A stretch of DNA of 64,000 nucleotides from Methanoregulaceae archaeon (GTDB lineage Archaea > Halobacteriota > Methanomicrobia > Methanomicrobiales > Methanospirillaceae): the NCBI GenBank assembly GCA_015660885.1, contig JACTUB010000001.1, positions 62,001-126,000 on the forward strand, given 5' to 3'. A program made the position numbers and the translations under genes. Below are positions 46,817 to 56,284 of the stretch, piece by piece (positions within the stretch are counted from its first letter, which is position 1; every line of letters begins with the position of its first letter). The notes under the pieces were generated by a model. It was given only the letters and a program-made list of their open reading frames with translations, did not search any database and was not told where the DNA came from.

Positions 46817-47521
46817 TTAATATACTTGATTGAGGATTTTTACCTGCCCTTCTCCTTTTGAAAGTTTGTTGATGAGATCATAAAATTCGCCCTGGATACC
46901 GGCAGGAATGCGAACCACGCAGATCCATGAACCATCTTTCTGCCATTCGTCCTTCTCCATGGTGGAACCAGCAGCGATATCCCCATATGCTTTTGCAGCA
47001 AAATCCGCCGGAATTCGAATCGCCAGCCGTAATTCTTCAAACCTGATAGGAAGAAGTGGTCTCAACGCCTTGACTGTTTCTTTGACCAGTTCATCCAGAT
47101 GTTTGAATGGATCGATATTCACCCTCGCCTCTTCCATCGCCATTTCTATCCGCTGCGGAGGATGCGGGTGACCGGTCTGGGGGTTTACGGCATTCCTTGC
47201 GATAAAGGTTATTACCTGCCTGCGCTTTTCATCTATCATATGTTTGCGCTGTTCGGCAGTGAGATGTATCTCTCCCTTTTCAATGATGCGGCGGGCAATA
47301 GCATCAAAGTCAGTAGTGTGAAATACTTTTTCAAGTGATTCATCTGATACCCGGGTCCCCCGTGAAGCGTTGCCAAAGACATGTAACGCGGCAACTACGT
47401 CTTCAATATCAACTTTCTGGCCTTGCCTGACCAGAGCTGCCTGATTCGGGTCAACGAGAATCTCAAAGTGCTCCCCGAAACTCTCGAGGCGGGCTACCAC
47501 TGCCTTATCGAGTGGGATCAT
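46817..47521 (-). CDS. SBDS-family ribosome maturation protein
   Basis: 234 residues in the three-domain SBDS layout: an N-terminal FYSH domain (ARLESFGEHFEILVDPNQA), a helical middle domain (QRKHMIDEKRRQVITFIARN), and a C-terminal ferredoxin-like domain with basic residues. In eukaryotes it helps release eIF6 from 60S subunits. The start is 6 nt after the psmA stop. In most archaea exosome genes follow; here they are absent. Confidence 0.95.
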   Translation of the reverse strand: MIPLDKAVVARLESFGEHFEILVDPNQAALVRQGQKVDIEDVVAALHVFGNASRGTRVSDESLEKVFHTTDFDAIARRIIEKGEIHLTAEQRKHMIDEKRRQVITFIARNAVNPQTGHPHPPQRIEMAMEEARVNIDPFKHLDELVKETVKALRPLLPIRFEELRLAIRIPADFAAKAYGDIAAGSTMEKDEWQKDGSWICVVRIPAGIQGEFYDLINKLSKGEGQVKILNQVY

Positions 47522-47527
47522 AGAAGG

Positions 47528-48250
47528 TCACTGCTTGAATTGTCCAACAAATGAAGCGACTTCTTCTTTGCTCATTTTACGGAATACCGGGTTCTGACGA
47601 CTGATTACACCTATTTCAACGGTGTCAACATCAAATTTCCCCTCTGTGGCGGAATGAAGTGCCTTGAGCCCAAGGAGGATTACGTCTTTAACCTCAGATT
47701 CAGGAGTATATTCCTCTTCAAAGACCTTCATCGCCGCGGGGCGTCCGATACCAATTCCCGTTGCTTTGTATTCCAGAAGGGTTCCTGAAGGATCGGTTTC
47801 GAAAAGACGGCATTCGCCGTCACTGACACCGGCGATGAGCAGCGCCGTCCCGTATGGACGGATGCCACCGTATTGAGTGAGAGTCTGCATATGGTCACAG
47901 AGCTTTTTTGCGAGAGCTTCAACTTCTATAGGCTCATCGTAGGAAACGCGATTTATCTGGCATTCTATTCTGGCCCGGTCCACGAGTGCCCGCGCATCTC
48001 CTACAAGACCGGATGATGCGACACCGATATGTTCATCGATTTTAAAAATTTTTTCGATCGATGAGGCTTCGAGTAGTTTCGAGCTCACACGTTTATCGAC
48101 TATCAGGACAACCCCATCCTTTGCCTTGATACCCACTGCAGTTGTCCCACGCTTCACTGCTTCACGGGCGTACTCAACCTGATAGAGCCGTCCGTCGGGT
48201 GAAAAGACCGTAATCGCCCTGTCGTATCCCATCTGATATTGTGGTTGCAT
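47528..48250 (-). CDS. psmA: 20S proteasome alpha subunit
   Basis: 240 residues. The alpha-type N-terminus is seen as YDRAITVFSPDGRLYQVEYA, the fold continues with GTTAVGIKAKDGVVLI, and the acidic C-terminus is short. Alpha rings gate the proteolytic chamber and bind the PAN ATPase. It overlaps rnp2 by 1 nt. The beta subunit is not in this window. Confidence 0.97.
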   Translation of the reverse strand: MQPQYQMGYDRAITVFSPDGRLYQVEYAREAVKRGTTAVGIKAKDGVVLIVDKRVSSKLLEASSIEKIFKIDEHIGVASSGLVGDARALVDRARIECQINRVSYDEPIEVEALAKKLCDHMQTLTQYGGIRPYGTALLIAGVSDGECRLFETDPSGTLLEYKATGIGIGRPAAMKVFEEEYTPESEVKDVILLGLKALHSATEGKFDVDTVEIGVISRQNPVFRKMSKEEVASFVGQFKQ

Positions 48251-48744
48251 TATAATTTCTCCAGATCTTCTTTTGTTAAGAACAATCGGTTTGTATTTTT
48301 AAATCCCTTTTCAATTGCATCAACCTTCTGACCGTAACAATAATCTATCTGGAACAATTTTTCCCCGAACATGCATTCGGGCGAAGATGCCAACTCCCTG
48401 TCAGGAGTTTTTAATATCCGAATCTTTTCGCGCAGTGTTTCGATTGTACCAGAAGCCGCAACGATGCGCAGGGCAATGGGGTTATCGCGGCAGCACGTGA
48501 TTGTAGAGAGAGCAATTGAGAGTTCCCGCTCTGTTCCCCGACGACACCGGATGATCATATAATGTCCTTCAGACGCAATAACTGCCGGCATAATTACAGC
48601 TGCTGTTACATCGCCCCAGAGCGAGGTTGTAGCATCACAAACCGCATAATACAGATCTTTTCGATCGATAATCGTCCCGGAAGGTTCGACGGAGACTAAA
48701 ATATAACGACGTTTCTCGCGCAATGTCGGAGGGCGGGTACCCAT
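48250..48744 (-). CDS. rnp2: RNase P protein component 2 (Pop5)
   Basis: 164 residues. The Pop5 core runs to about residue 125 (RRYILVSVEP, YHMIIRCRRGTEREL-like region, SGTIETLREK), followed by an extra tail of about 40 residues with FQIDYCYGQKVDAIEKGF. It helps 5' maturation of tRNAs together with Rpp30, encoded next to it with a 1-nt overlap. Confidence 0.92.
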   Translation of the reverse strand: MGTRPPTLREKRRYILVSVEPSGTIIDRKDLYYAVCDATTSLWGDVTAAVIMPAVIASEGHYMIIRCRRGTERELSIALSTITCCRDNPIALRIVAASGTIETLREKIRILKTPDRELASSPECMFGEKLFQIDYCYGQKVDAIEKGFKNTNRLFLTKEDLEKL

Positions 48745-49385
48745 CAGATCACCCTCACTGCCGGATTCGGAGGGGTGATAATCGTGTCTACCCCAATAAA
48801 CGCCCTTTCAACATCAGGAGTATCCATATCAATGAGGGAACAGAGCCCGGAGATCTCGCGGACTGCACGCATTTCCAGAATCGAACGTGCATGTGACGAG
48901 AGGGTAATCGGGAACTCAAACCGCCGCTCAAGTACCAGGATATCACGGTACCTGTGTATGGCACGCTGGCGCATAATACCCCTACCGGATATAAGGGGAG
49001 ACAAATCAATATCGACTGCGACACAGTTATCAGCTGCCATCTTGGCTGCCACATGGTCAAACGCGGCTTTATCTGCGGACTGAATGCCTCTCAGGATGTG
49101 TACACCCTTAACGCCCATCACTGCCCGGTTGAACCCGTTATCCCCGGCCTGTACAGATATAACTGCTTTACTGTTCTTCTCCTGTCTGACCCGGCTGATG
49201 AGATCTTTTACCATGGTGTCCCGGATGAGGATCCCGTTAGACACTTCAATGCCATAAAACTCACCAGAAGATATGCCAGCTGTTACAAGACGGTCAAATC
49301 CCAGGGATTTGGCTTCCAGTGCCATCCTGCGCACCGAAGAGTCCCCGCATGGATACGGATAGACACAGGCATCGGTGATCTTCAT
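48744..49385 (-). CDS. rnp3: RNase P protein component 3 (Rpp30)
   Basis: 213 residues, a PHP-like TIM barrel without the full metal site. Typical segments are ITDACVYPYPCGDSS at the start and a late SLIDMDTPDVERAFIG. It pairs with Pop5 in archaeal RNase P. It overlaps rnp2 by 1 nt and begins 30 nt after the rpl15e stop. Confidence 0.93.
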   Translation of the reverse strand: MKITDACVYPYPCGDSSVRRMALEAKSLGFDRLVTAGISSGEFYGIEVSNGILIRDTMVKDLISRVRQEKNSKAVISVQAGDNGFNRAVMGVKGVHILRGIQSADKAAFDHVAAKMAADNCVAVDIDLSPLISGRGIMRQRAIHRYRDILVLERRFEFPITLSSHARSILEMRAVREISGLCSLIDMDTPDVERAFIGVDTIITPPNPAVRVI

Positions 49386-49415
49386 GAAGGTAACTTGCGT
49401 AAAAAGAGAATAAGA

Positions 49416-50006
49416 TTATTTGCCCTGGTTCGCGTGGGAACGAATACTCGGTCGTGTCTTTTCTGTACCCTTTCCACGGAATCGCATGCCCCGTCCTTTA
49501 CGTCCTGCGGAGGTCTTACCGCGCTCGGCCCGTCCCCGGTGCGTAGATTCTGCCAGCCATACAAGATTCCTGTCAGCCCGGATCGAAGGGTGATGGCCAT
49601 CAACGAGAATTACCTCGTAATATTTCAGTTTCCCGTCCTGTCCGACCCAGTAGGAGTTGAGCACTTCCATGTTTGGGAATTTCTTTGAAGCGCGCTCTTC
49701 GGCAATCCGCTGGATGCTTTTACCGGGAGTGGAATGGTTCTTCCCCATGCGTGCCGATCGGCGTGCACGGACATACCGGGATGCGCGTCGGCCGCCTCTG
49801 CGCACCTGCACGCGGGCAACAGCGATACCCTGTTTTGCCTTGTAACCGAGCGAGCGTGCACGGTCAATCCGGGTGGGGCGTTCAAGCCGGACAACACTGC
49901 CTTCACGGCGCCATGCCTGCATACGATCCCAGAGGAGCGCCTTCACTCCGCTTTTTTCAGGTACTTTCCATGCCTCCCTGACAAAGGCGTACATCGATTT
50001 TACCAT
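49416..50006 (-). CDS. rpl15e: Ribosomal protein L15e (eL15)
   Basis: 196 residues, strongly basic, with [10 protein letters not shown] at the start and [20 protein letters not shown], then [20 protein letters not shown] chose ATG 50006 because TAGGTGATT lies 8 nt upstream as ribosome-binding site. It is the first gene of the leftward superoperon; a TATA-like CTTTAATA (about 50093-50104) lies further upstream. Confidence 0.95.
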   Translation of the reverse strand: MVKSMYAFVREAWKVPEKSGVKALLWDRMQAWRREGSVVRLERPTRIDRARSLGYKAKQGIAVARVQVRRGGRRASRYVRARRSARMGKNHSTPGKSIQRIAEERASKKFPNMEVLNSYWVGQDGKLKYYEVILVDGHHPSIRADRNLVWLAESTHRGRAERGKTSAGRKGRGMRFRGKGTEKTRPSIRSHANQGK

Positions 50007-50137
50007 GATAATCACCTAAGGTTCGGCTCTTTTACAAGCTACATTCCTTTCAACGGGACGGATCCCGTATTCCCACATACTTTAACCGGACGGCTATTAA
50101 AGTATTCCAGCTCCTGCTCTTTTGGATAATTCTCCAT

Positions 50138-50605
50138 TCAGGTGCCTTTGCGCTTCTCGATAACCCGGATATCCTGAATACAGGTAAGCGGATACTGGCC
50201 GGCTGCATCTTTTTCAGCAGACTTAACCATGTCCCAGACAGTAAGCAGCGCAATGGAAACTCCGACCAGTGCCTCCATTTCCACACCGGTCTTGCCCGTC
50301 GATTTTACCCGCACGGTCGTTTCTATGAACCCGTTGCCTGCCTCAAAATCAACCTCGATTGCACTGATCGGGATAGAATGGCACATAGGTATGAGTGAAG
50401 GAGTATTTTTAACCGATAGTGTTGCTGCAACACGGGCAGTAGAAAGGACGTTGCCTTTCACGACAGCCCCCTCCCGGATTGCCTTCAGAGTTTCCTGTTT
50501 TAAAAAAATTTTCCCAGCAGCCACTGCTTCACGGATAACGTCGCTTTTCGCGCTTATGTCAACCATCTGTGCCCGCTCATTATGGATGTGAGTGAATTCA
50601 ACCAT
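50138..50605 (-). CDS. moaC: Cyclic pyranopterin monophosphate synthase (MoaC)
   Basis: 155 residues. MoaC works after MoaA in molybdopterin synthesis, needed for formylmethanofuran dehydrogenase. Motifs are CHSIPISAIEVDF, KTGVEMEALVGVSIALLTVWDM, and the catalytic lysine/Asp region near KSAEKDAAG. ATG 50605 has GAAGGAG 6 nt upstream. The gene overlaps nnrDE by 8 nt. Confidence 0.95.
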   Translation of the reverse strand: MVEFTHIHNERAQMVDISAKSDVIREAVAAGKIFLKQETLKAIREGAVVKGNVLSTARVAATLSVKNTPSLIPMCHSIPISAIEVDFEAGNGFIETTVRVKSTGKTGVEMEALVGVSIALLTVWDMVKSAEKDAAGQYPLTCIQDIRVIEKRKGT

Positions 50606-52007
50606 GTTTACTCCTTCCTCTGAATAGTTCCGCAGGAATCCTGTCAACGAGATCGGTGGCAAGCATACCCTCTCCCCGCTCTGCTGCAACAATCTGCCCC
50701 GCCCTGCCATTGACATATGCTCCAATGCACGCCGCTTCGAACGCGGGCAGGTGGCAGAGTAGTGCAGCGGCAATCCCGGCAAGCACATCACCGGTACCGC
50801 CCACAGTCATCGCAGGATCGCCGGTACGGTTGAACCGTACCCGCTTTCCATCTGTTATGATATCAGTTGGTCCCTTGACAAGAACAGTGCCCCTGATACC
50901 GGCATCCTTCACAACCAGTGCACGTTCCCGTGAATCGTCGGGCAGACTGATGCCGGTGATGCGGGTGAATTCCCCGGCATGGGGGGTGTACAAGGTCTCG
51001 TTTCCTGCTACCGGTAAAGGAAGCCTGAGAGCATCTGCATCAATAACTGCTTTTTTGCAATAGGGAGCGATTGTATGTATAACCCTGTGACTTTCAGCAC
51101 CCAACCCGTTCCCGCAGATAACTACATCGGCATGTCCTGCAAGCGTGATCAGCCGTTCGATGTGTTCTTCACCGATCCGTTCCCCGGCGAGACGTTCATA
51201 GATCAAATCGGGTATTGGTTCAAAGACCGGTGAAGCTATCCGGACGATATCTGCCCCTGCCCGCAACGCTCCCAGTCCGGCAAGCCAGGGAGCTCCCTGG
51301 TACGGGCCGCCGCCAACTACAAGGACTTCACCACCGGCCCCTTTATGGGCTGTTCGTTTGCGGGAAGGAATAAGGGTCAGATCACCGGGACCAGTATAAC
51401 ACTCTGCTTCAAGGGGGATGCCAATATCAACAACCATCGATCCTTCAATCTTTGCCCGGTGGAATGCACAGATACGATCCGCCCGCATTCCCGCGGTGGG
51501 GATATCAGCAGCAATAATCTGCGCTTTGGATGCATTCGCCATCCGGACGCAGGTGGAGAGCGGTTCTTTTATGGTGCCAGCTGAGCCGGTACCGAGCAAT
51601 GCATCAATGATTATATCGGCATTCTCAAACTGGGAATGGATTGCCTCAATATCATCCCGACACCGGAAGGGGTGAAGGGCAACACAACAATGCTTTAACG
51701 CTGAAAGCTGGTGCTCACAGGCATCGCTCCTTTTCCCCGAATCCAGGTAGCAGACATCTGTTACTACGCCCCGTTGAAGGTAGCGGGCGGCCACCATGCC
51801 GTCGCCACCATTGTTGCCTTTCCCGCAAAGCACGAGGATACGGTTCGGGCTGGCAGTGCGTGCCACATCAGCGAGTGCTTTACCCGCACTTTCCATCAAC
51901 TGGAGGTCAGAAACTCCCAGTGCAATCGCGTTAGCCTCAACTGCACGCATCCTGGTAAAGCTGATGATCCCCTCCTCAAGAAACTCTTCAATCAGTTCCG
52001 GTTGCAT
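50598..52007 (-). CDS. Bifunctional NAD(P)H-hydrate epimerase / dehydratase
   Basis: 469 residues from ATG 52007. The N-terminal YjeF-type epimerase domain shows GKGNNGGDGMVAARYL near residue 63. The C-terminal kinase-fold dehydratase has GNGLGAESH, LYTPHAGEFTR and the nucleotide-binding GGTGDVLAGIAAAL. It repairs damaged NAD(P)HX. A TATA-like TATTATTTATG (minus strand, 52037-52047) puts transcription start just before this ATG, so the longer frame to 52052 is unlikely. It overlaps moaC. Confidence 0.93.
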   Translation of the reverse strand: MQPELIEEFLEEGIISFTRMRAVEANAIALGVSDLQLMESAGKALADVARTASPNRILVLCGKGNNGGDGMVAARYLQRGVVTDVCYLDSGKRSDACEHQLSALKHCCVALHPFRCRDDIEAIHSQFENADIIIDALLGTGSAGTIKEPLSTCVRMANASKAQIIAADIPTAGMRADRICAFHRAKIEGSMVVDIGIPLEAECYTGPGDLTLIPSRKRTAHKGAGGEVLVVGGGPYQGAPWLAGLGALRAGADIVRIASPVFEPIPDLIYERLAGERIGEEHIERLITLAGHADVVICGNGLGAESHRVIHTIAPYCKKAVIDADALRLPLPVAGNETLYTPHAGEFTRITGISLPDDSRERALVVKDAGIRGTVLVKGPTDIITDGKRVRFNRTGDPAMTVGGTGDVLAGIAAALLCHLPAFEAACIGAYVNGRAGQIVAAERGEGMLATDLVDRIPAELFRGRSKHG

Positions 52008-52036
52008 TCTAGAGCACAATTCATGTGTATGAACTC

Positions 52037-52047
52037 CATAAATAATA
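52037..52047 (-). promoter_or_regulatory. TATA-like box of the NAD(P)HX repair gene
   Basis: On the minus strand TATTATTTATG is centred about 35 nt before ATG 52007, so start of transcription would be near 52016. It lies just ahead of the divergent RecJ-like start (52052), so the two genes are packed head to head. Confidence 0.5.
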
Positions 52048-52051
52048 GGCA

Positions 52052-53452
52052 ATGGGTTTTTGCGATGATGTGAAAACTGCCGCTGAACAGATTGCAGCAG
52101 CCCCGGAAATAACCATCATCTCACACATTGATGCGGATGGCATTGCATGCGAGGCAATCCTCTCCCAGGCAATCTCCCGTCGGGAAATTCCCGTCCGTTC
52201 GGTTTTCGTCCGTCAGCTTGAACCGCTGACGATGACGCAGGTTCCCTCAGATTCTTCACTCAAAGTTTTTACCGACCTCGGGGCAGGTCAGCAGAATCTT
52301 CTTTTGGAGCGCGGATTCCGGGAAAAAGAAGTCATAATCGTCGATCACCATGTAAGCCAGCCATGCAAACGGCAGTATACCCAGGTGAATTGCCTGCCTT
52401 ACGGTCACACCCGGATGAGCGCAGCCGGAGTATCCTACCTCATTGCAAAACAGCTTGACGGTGCTAACATTGATCTCGCCAAACTCGCCGTCATCGGTAA
52501 TGTCGGGGATATGATGGCGCGGGAGAAGTGCGGGCTGGTAGGCCCTGCACGTGACATTATTGTCGAGGATGGGGTGCGGCATCAGTCGGTTGAAGTCAGA
52601 AAAAAAGATCTCAACTGCTATGGCACTGCCACACGTCCTCTCTACCTTTCGCTCGCATATAACGACGACCCTTACATCCAAGGGATCAGCAACAATCCTG
52701 AAGGCGCCCGGCAGTTCCTGAAACGCCTAGGGATAAGACAGCAGAAATCTGACGGGCGCTGGTTTGTGTGGGAGGAAATCCCGGTTGAGGAAAGGAGGAT
52801 CATCATCTCTGCGCTCGCCGAACAGCTAATCGCCAATGGTGAGCGGGTTGATCGTCTCCTTGCAGAAACGTATGGGTTCCCTGATGAAATCCCCCGGACC
52901 CCGCTCCGGAATGCACAGGAATATGCAACGTTGCTTAATGCCTGCGGGCGGTGGTCAAAACCGCAGGTTGGGGGTGCAATTCTCCGGGGCGACCGCGGTA
53001 TTGCCTACCGCGATGCCGAACACATGCTGAATAACCACCGTGCAATCATCCGCAACCTGCTCCAGTTCATACTTGACAGCGGAGTAAAGGAACTTGAAAA
53101 TCTGCAGTACATACATGTGGGTGGAAGGTACCCGGATACCATTGTCGGTATAGGCGCTGGGATGGCACTCTCAAAACTGAACAGCGCAAAGCCAATCCTG
53201 ATTATGTGCGAAGTGCCCGAAGACAAAGGCCTGACAAAAGTATCAATGCGGACAAACGAGCGGGTAGTGGAGAAGGGAGTTGATCTCCAGAAGGCACTCA
53301 ATGACGCTTCCACGGAATATGGCGGGGGGGGTGGCGGACATAAAATCGCAGCAGGTGCATATATACCGAAAACGGCTGAACAGGAGTTTGTAAATCGTGT
53401 CAACAGAATACTCGGAGAACAGCTCGCTGCGGCGGGTCCGGACAATCGCTGA
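52052..53452 (+). CDS. DHH-family RecJ-like phosphoesterase
   Basis: 466 residues. DHH motifs are ISHIDADGIA, FTDLGAGQ, IIVDHHVS, and GNVGDMMA; the DHHA1 part has the glycine-rich GGGGGGHKIAAGA. Archaeal RecJ-like nucleases include the GINS-associated nuclease GAN, but the branch is not determined here. The gene overlaps the PUA gene by 56 nt in another frame, which suggests coupled translation. Confidence 0.9.
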   Translation: MGFCDDVKTAAEQIAAAPEITIISHIDADGIACEAILSQAISRREIPVRSVFVRQLEPLTMTQVPSDSSLKVFTDLGAGQQNLLLERGFREKEVIIVDHHVSQPCKRQYTQVNCLPYGHTRMSAAGVSYLIAKQLDGANIDLAKLAVIGNVGDMMAREKCGLVGPARDIIVEDGVRHQSVEVRKKDLNCYGTATRPLYLSLAYNDDPYIQGISNNPEGARQFLKRLGIRQQKSDGRWFVWEEIPVEERRIIISALAEQLIANGERVDRLLAETYGFPDEIPRTPLRNAQEYATLLNACGRWSKPQVGGAILRGDRGIAYRDAEHMLNNHRAIIRNLLQFILDSGVKELENLQYIHVGGRYPDTIVGIGAGMALSKLNSAKPILIMCEVPEDKGLTKVSMRTNERVVEKGVDLQKALNDASTEYGGGGGGHKIAAGAYIPKTAEQEFVNRVNRILGEQLAAAGPDNR

Positions 53453-53951
53453 TTACCAGTTCGGCGGCGGTGTAGGGACCGGGCTCTTTAGCGAAGGCTG
53501 CACGTTCATCTTTTCGACGACCGGCAGAATCCGCCAAATTCTCGATGGAGGCGTGCGCATTGCTACCGTCCGCGCTGCGGATGGCAGGTTGACGCTCGGT
53601 ATCGAAGGGGCAAAACGTCTCCACTCATTGCTCCCGGCACCCGGTTACCGGGTCGTTATCCGTGAAGATGTTACAGAGTTTGTAGCACAGGGAAAGAATG
53701 CCTTTGCAAAACATGTTGTCGCTGCGGACCCGGCCATCCGCGCGGGAGACGATGTGCTTATCGTTTCAGGTAACGACAGGCTGATTGCATGTGGGGCTGC
53801 ATCGGTATCGGGTGCCGAGATGCTTGCATTTAATTACGGAGTAGCGGTAAAAGTACGGCAGGGTAGTGTGAAGGATGCTTCCGGGAAATATCAATCCGCG
53901 CCAGATGAAGGCGATGATGAAGAAGCTCGGCATGCAGGTCGAGCAAATTGA
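53397..53951 (+). CDS. PUA-domain RNA-binding protein
   Basis: 184 residues from GTG 53397. The early part (RRVRTIADYQFGGGVGTGLF) and the C-terminal PUA domain (about 85-160) with FAKHVVAADPAIRAGDDVLIV match archaeal TGT/pseudouridine-synthase-associated PUA proteins. The tail after residue 160 is acidic and overlaps nac by 77 nt. It sits just before nac, and the order suggests a link to translation. Confidence 0.82.
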   Translation: MSTEYSENSSLRRVRTIADYQFGGGVGTGLFSEGCTFIFSTTGRIRQILDGGVRIATVRAADGRLTLGIEGAKRLHSLLPAPGYRVVIREDVTEFVAQGKNAFAKHVVAADPAIRAGDDVLIVSGNDRLIACGAASVSGAEMLAFNYGVAVKVRQGSVKDASGKYQSAPDEGDDEEARHAGRAN

Positions 53952-54216
53952 AAACGTTTTAAGCATTGTCATTAAAACACCGAAGGGTAATTACATCTTC
54001 GATACCGCTGAAGTGACTGCCATGACCATGCAGGGTGCAACCACGTATCAGATAGTCGGAGAACCACGGTTTGAGGAGGCGGCACCGGATATTCCAAAAG
54101 AGGATATAACAATGGTTGCTTCACAGGCAAATGTCTCTGAGGAGAAGGCAAAAGATGCTCTTGTTACGACAAAAGGCGATATTGCTGAAGCGATATTGCT
54201 GCTCTCCAGGACATGA
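53875..54216 (+). CDS. nac: Nascent polypeptide-associated complex protein
   Basis: 113 residues. The NAC domain (about 35-75) and the C-terminal UBA domain (QANVSEEKAKDALVTTKGDIA) are clear. Archaeal NAC forms homodimers at the ribosome exit. The start at ATG 53875 gives the normal MxPGxxNPRxMKxMMK lead, so the 77-nt overlap with the PUA gene is real. It overlaps trmI by 4 nt. Confidence 0.95.
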   Translation: MLPGNINPRQMKAMMKKLGMQVEQIENVLSIVIKTPKGNYIFDTAEVTAMTMQGATTYQIVGEPRFEEAAPDIPKEDITMVASQANVSEEKAKDALVTTKGDIAEAILLLSRT

Positions 54217-54938
54217 TCGAAACTGGCGATCGTGTACTTCTCATAGGAGAAGGAAGGGAATTTTTTATCCGGGCCGGTAGGGGAACTCTTTCTACGGATA
54301 AAGGTCAGCTTGACCTCGCATCGCTGATCGGTGCAGGAGCCGGGGATATCCTTATGACCCACAGCGGATTTAAATTCGTTGTACGCATCCCCCGCCCGAC
54401 TGATTTTTTCGCTCATGGAAAACGGTCCGGAGCACCGATGGTGCCCAAGGATATCGGGCTTGTGATTGCATACACCGGTATGAACCACAACGATCATGTA
54501 CTCGATGCAGGTACCGGGAGCGGGATCGCCGCGATTTACTTTGGCGGGATTGCAAAAACTGTCAAGACATATGAGGTGCGTCCCGAATTCTCTTCGCTTG
54601 CACAGAAGAACATCAATGAGGCAAAGCTCAAAAATGTTGAAACGGTTGCTGCTGATTTTCTCTCAGCTGAGGGAATGTTTGATGTCGTCCATCTCGACAT
54701 GCAAATCCTGCCGGAACATGTAATGCATGCATTTACCCTTCTAAAATCCGGCGGGTATCTCGCCTGTTACACGCCATTTTTGGAGCAGATGGCAATCGTG
54801 GTTGATGCAGCATCCGAATTGTTCCGCGAGGTCCACACCCACGAGCTGATCGAACGGGAGATGACCCGGTCAAAGAGAGGGACACGCCCTTCAACATCAG
54901 TGTGCCATTCGGGCTATATTACTATTGCAAGAAAATAA
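54213..54938 (+). CDS. trmI: tRNA (adenine-N1) methyltransferase TrmI
   Basis: 241 residues. The SAM site is DAGTGSGIAAIYFGG; before it lie RIPRPTDFFAHGKRSGAPMVPKD-type residues of the family (quoted in part: PTDFFAHGKRSG). Archaeal TrmI methylates A57 and A58 in the T loop. The ATG overlaps the nac stop (ATGA-type, 4 nt), closing the RecJ-PUA-nac-trmI run. Confidence 0.92.
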   Translation: MIETGDRVLLIGEGREFFIRAGRGTLSTDKGQLDLASLIGAGAGDILMTHSGFKFVVRIPRPTDFFAHGKRSGAPMVPKDIGLVIAYTGMNHNDHVLDAGTGSGIAAIYFGGIAKTVKTYEVRPEFSSLAQKNINEAKLKNVETVAADFLSAEGMFDVVHLDMQILPEHVMHAFTLLKSGGYLACYTPFLEQMAIVVDAASELFREVHTHELIEREMTRSKRGTRPSTSVCHSGYITIARK

Positions 54939-55009
54939 TCGTATTCAATAAAAGTATATGAATACTTAAAAAGAGTTTACAAAATCTTAATAATTTTTTT
55001 TATGAAGAT

Positions 55010-56122
55010 TTACCTGTTTTTATTGGATGTGCTCTCCCATACTCTCACATCTTTTCCAAGGTTCATTAGGCCTGACAAAAGATAAAATTGGTTCAGTAAA
55101 AAAGCAAAAACCAGATTTCGTCTCCAAATGAACCCTGCAATGGCAAGGAGAATAAGTATTATAATAAGTAAAAACGGATTATAAAAGAATATCACCACCG
55201 AGAGTAATACGAGCGATAGAAAAAAAATTACAGGAATGAAAACATACATGAAAATCCGGAGCGGGTAAAAAAACAGGCAAAACCAGGTTTTTTTCCCCAG
55301 AAGATCCAGGTTTGACAAGGTTGCTGCAATCAATCCAGTTGCCCGCCGCGTCTTCTGCCGGTACTGAATTATAAAGCTCTGGGGAATATCCTCATACACA
55401 ATTGATCTACTCTCATACACTGCACGGTATCCCTTACGGATTGCTTCAAATGCAGTATTCGCATCATCAGCTCCTCGTTTATCATTTATCCTCTTTATTA
55501 GATCTGAACGAAACGCAACTATTGCTCCATTAAAATTGTATGTCGAGTCCACAGTGCTCTCCCAATCACACATCCGGCCAAAAAACGATCGATATACGCC
55601 TTCCAGCATTGTTGTACTGTTGGTGTTCATCAGCGGTCTGAGTTCTCCGGTTACCGCTGCAATTTTTTCTTCGCTTAAGAGACGGCCGATAAGGTAATTG
55701 AGTGCATCGGGTTCAAAAAAAACATCGGCATCGGTAGTCACAATGATCGGATATTTTGCCTTGGTTATTGCAAAATTATACGACCTGGTTGTACCCAGTC
55801 GTTCAGTATTTGCGATTATCTGGTAGTCTATTCCCGACCGTTCCAGACAGATTTTTGCCAGATTTTTTGTATTATCACTCGAGCAGTCGTCTATAAATAA
55901 TAGTTCATATTGCTCCGGGGGGTAATGGCACTCTTTAATGTTCGCAATTCTTTTCTCGATAACCTGTTCTTCATTGTACGCTGACATTATAATGCTGATA
56001 TTGGGGTATATCCGGAGGGGAAGAACCTGGACAGGTTTTTTCCCGAAATAAATGCCAAAAAAATAAATTGCATACGGGATCAGGGAAAAAAAGAGAAGCA
56101 GTGCTGCAAGAGAGAGGAGCAT
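55010..56122 (-). CDS. Family 2 membrane glycosyltransferase
   Basis: 370 residues. A GT-A domain reads SIIMSAYNEEQVIEKRI, LLFIDDCSSDNT, TTDADVFFEPDAL (DxD), and DDANTAFEAIRKGYRAVYE. It is flanked by an N-terminal membrane segment and C-terminal segments at about 285-310 and 315-350. The layout is like processive or lipid-linked sugar transferases such as hyaluronan-synthase relatives. The QYRQKTRRATG motif stands where QxxRW usually is. It belongs to the surface-glycan group with the next three genes. Confidence 0.88.
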   Translation of the reverse strand: MLLSLAALLLFFSLIPYAIYFFGIYFGKKPVQVLPLRIYPNISIIMSAYNEEQVIEKRIANIKECHYPPEQYELLFIDDCSSDNTKNLAKICLERSGIDYQIIANTERLGTTRSYNFAITKAKYPIIVTTDADVFFEPDALNYLIGRLLSEEKIAAVTGELRPLMNTNSTTMLEGVYRSFFGRMCDWESTVDSTYNFNGAIVAFRSDLIKRINDKRGADDANTAFEAIRKGYRAVYESRSIVYEDIPQSFIIQYRQKTRRATGLIAATLSNLDLLGKKTWFCLFFYPLRIFMYVFIPVIFFLSLVLLSVVIFFYNPFLLIIILILLAIAGFIWRRNLVFAFLLNQFYLLSGLMNLGKDVRVWESTSNKNR

Positions 56123-56284
56123 TCTATATTACATTTTTTAAATGCTGATTTATACATTATCGTTTTCAGATCTGTGATAGCCGGTTGTAAAATATTACAG
56201 AAACTACTTGCCCGTGGTTAGAATGTGCAGGAAATTATTCAATTGTATTGAACATCACAAGGGGGACTATAAAAATTTACAGTG

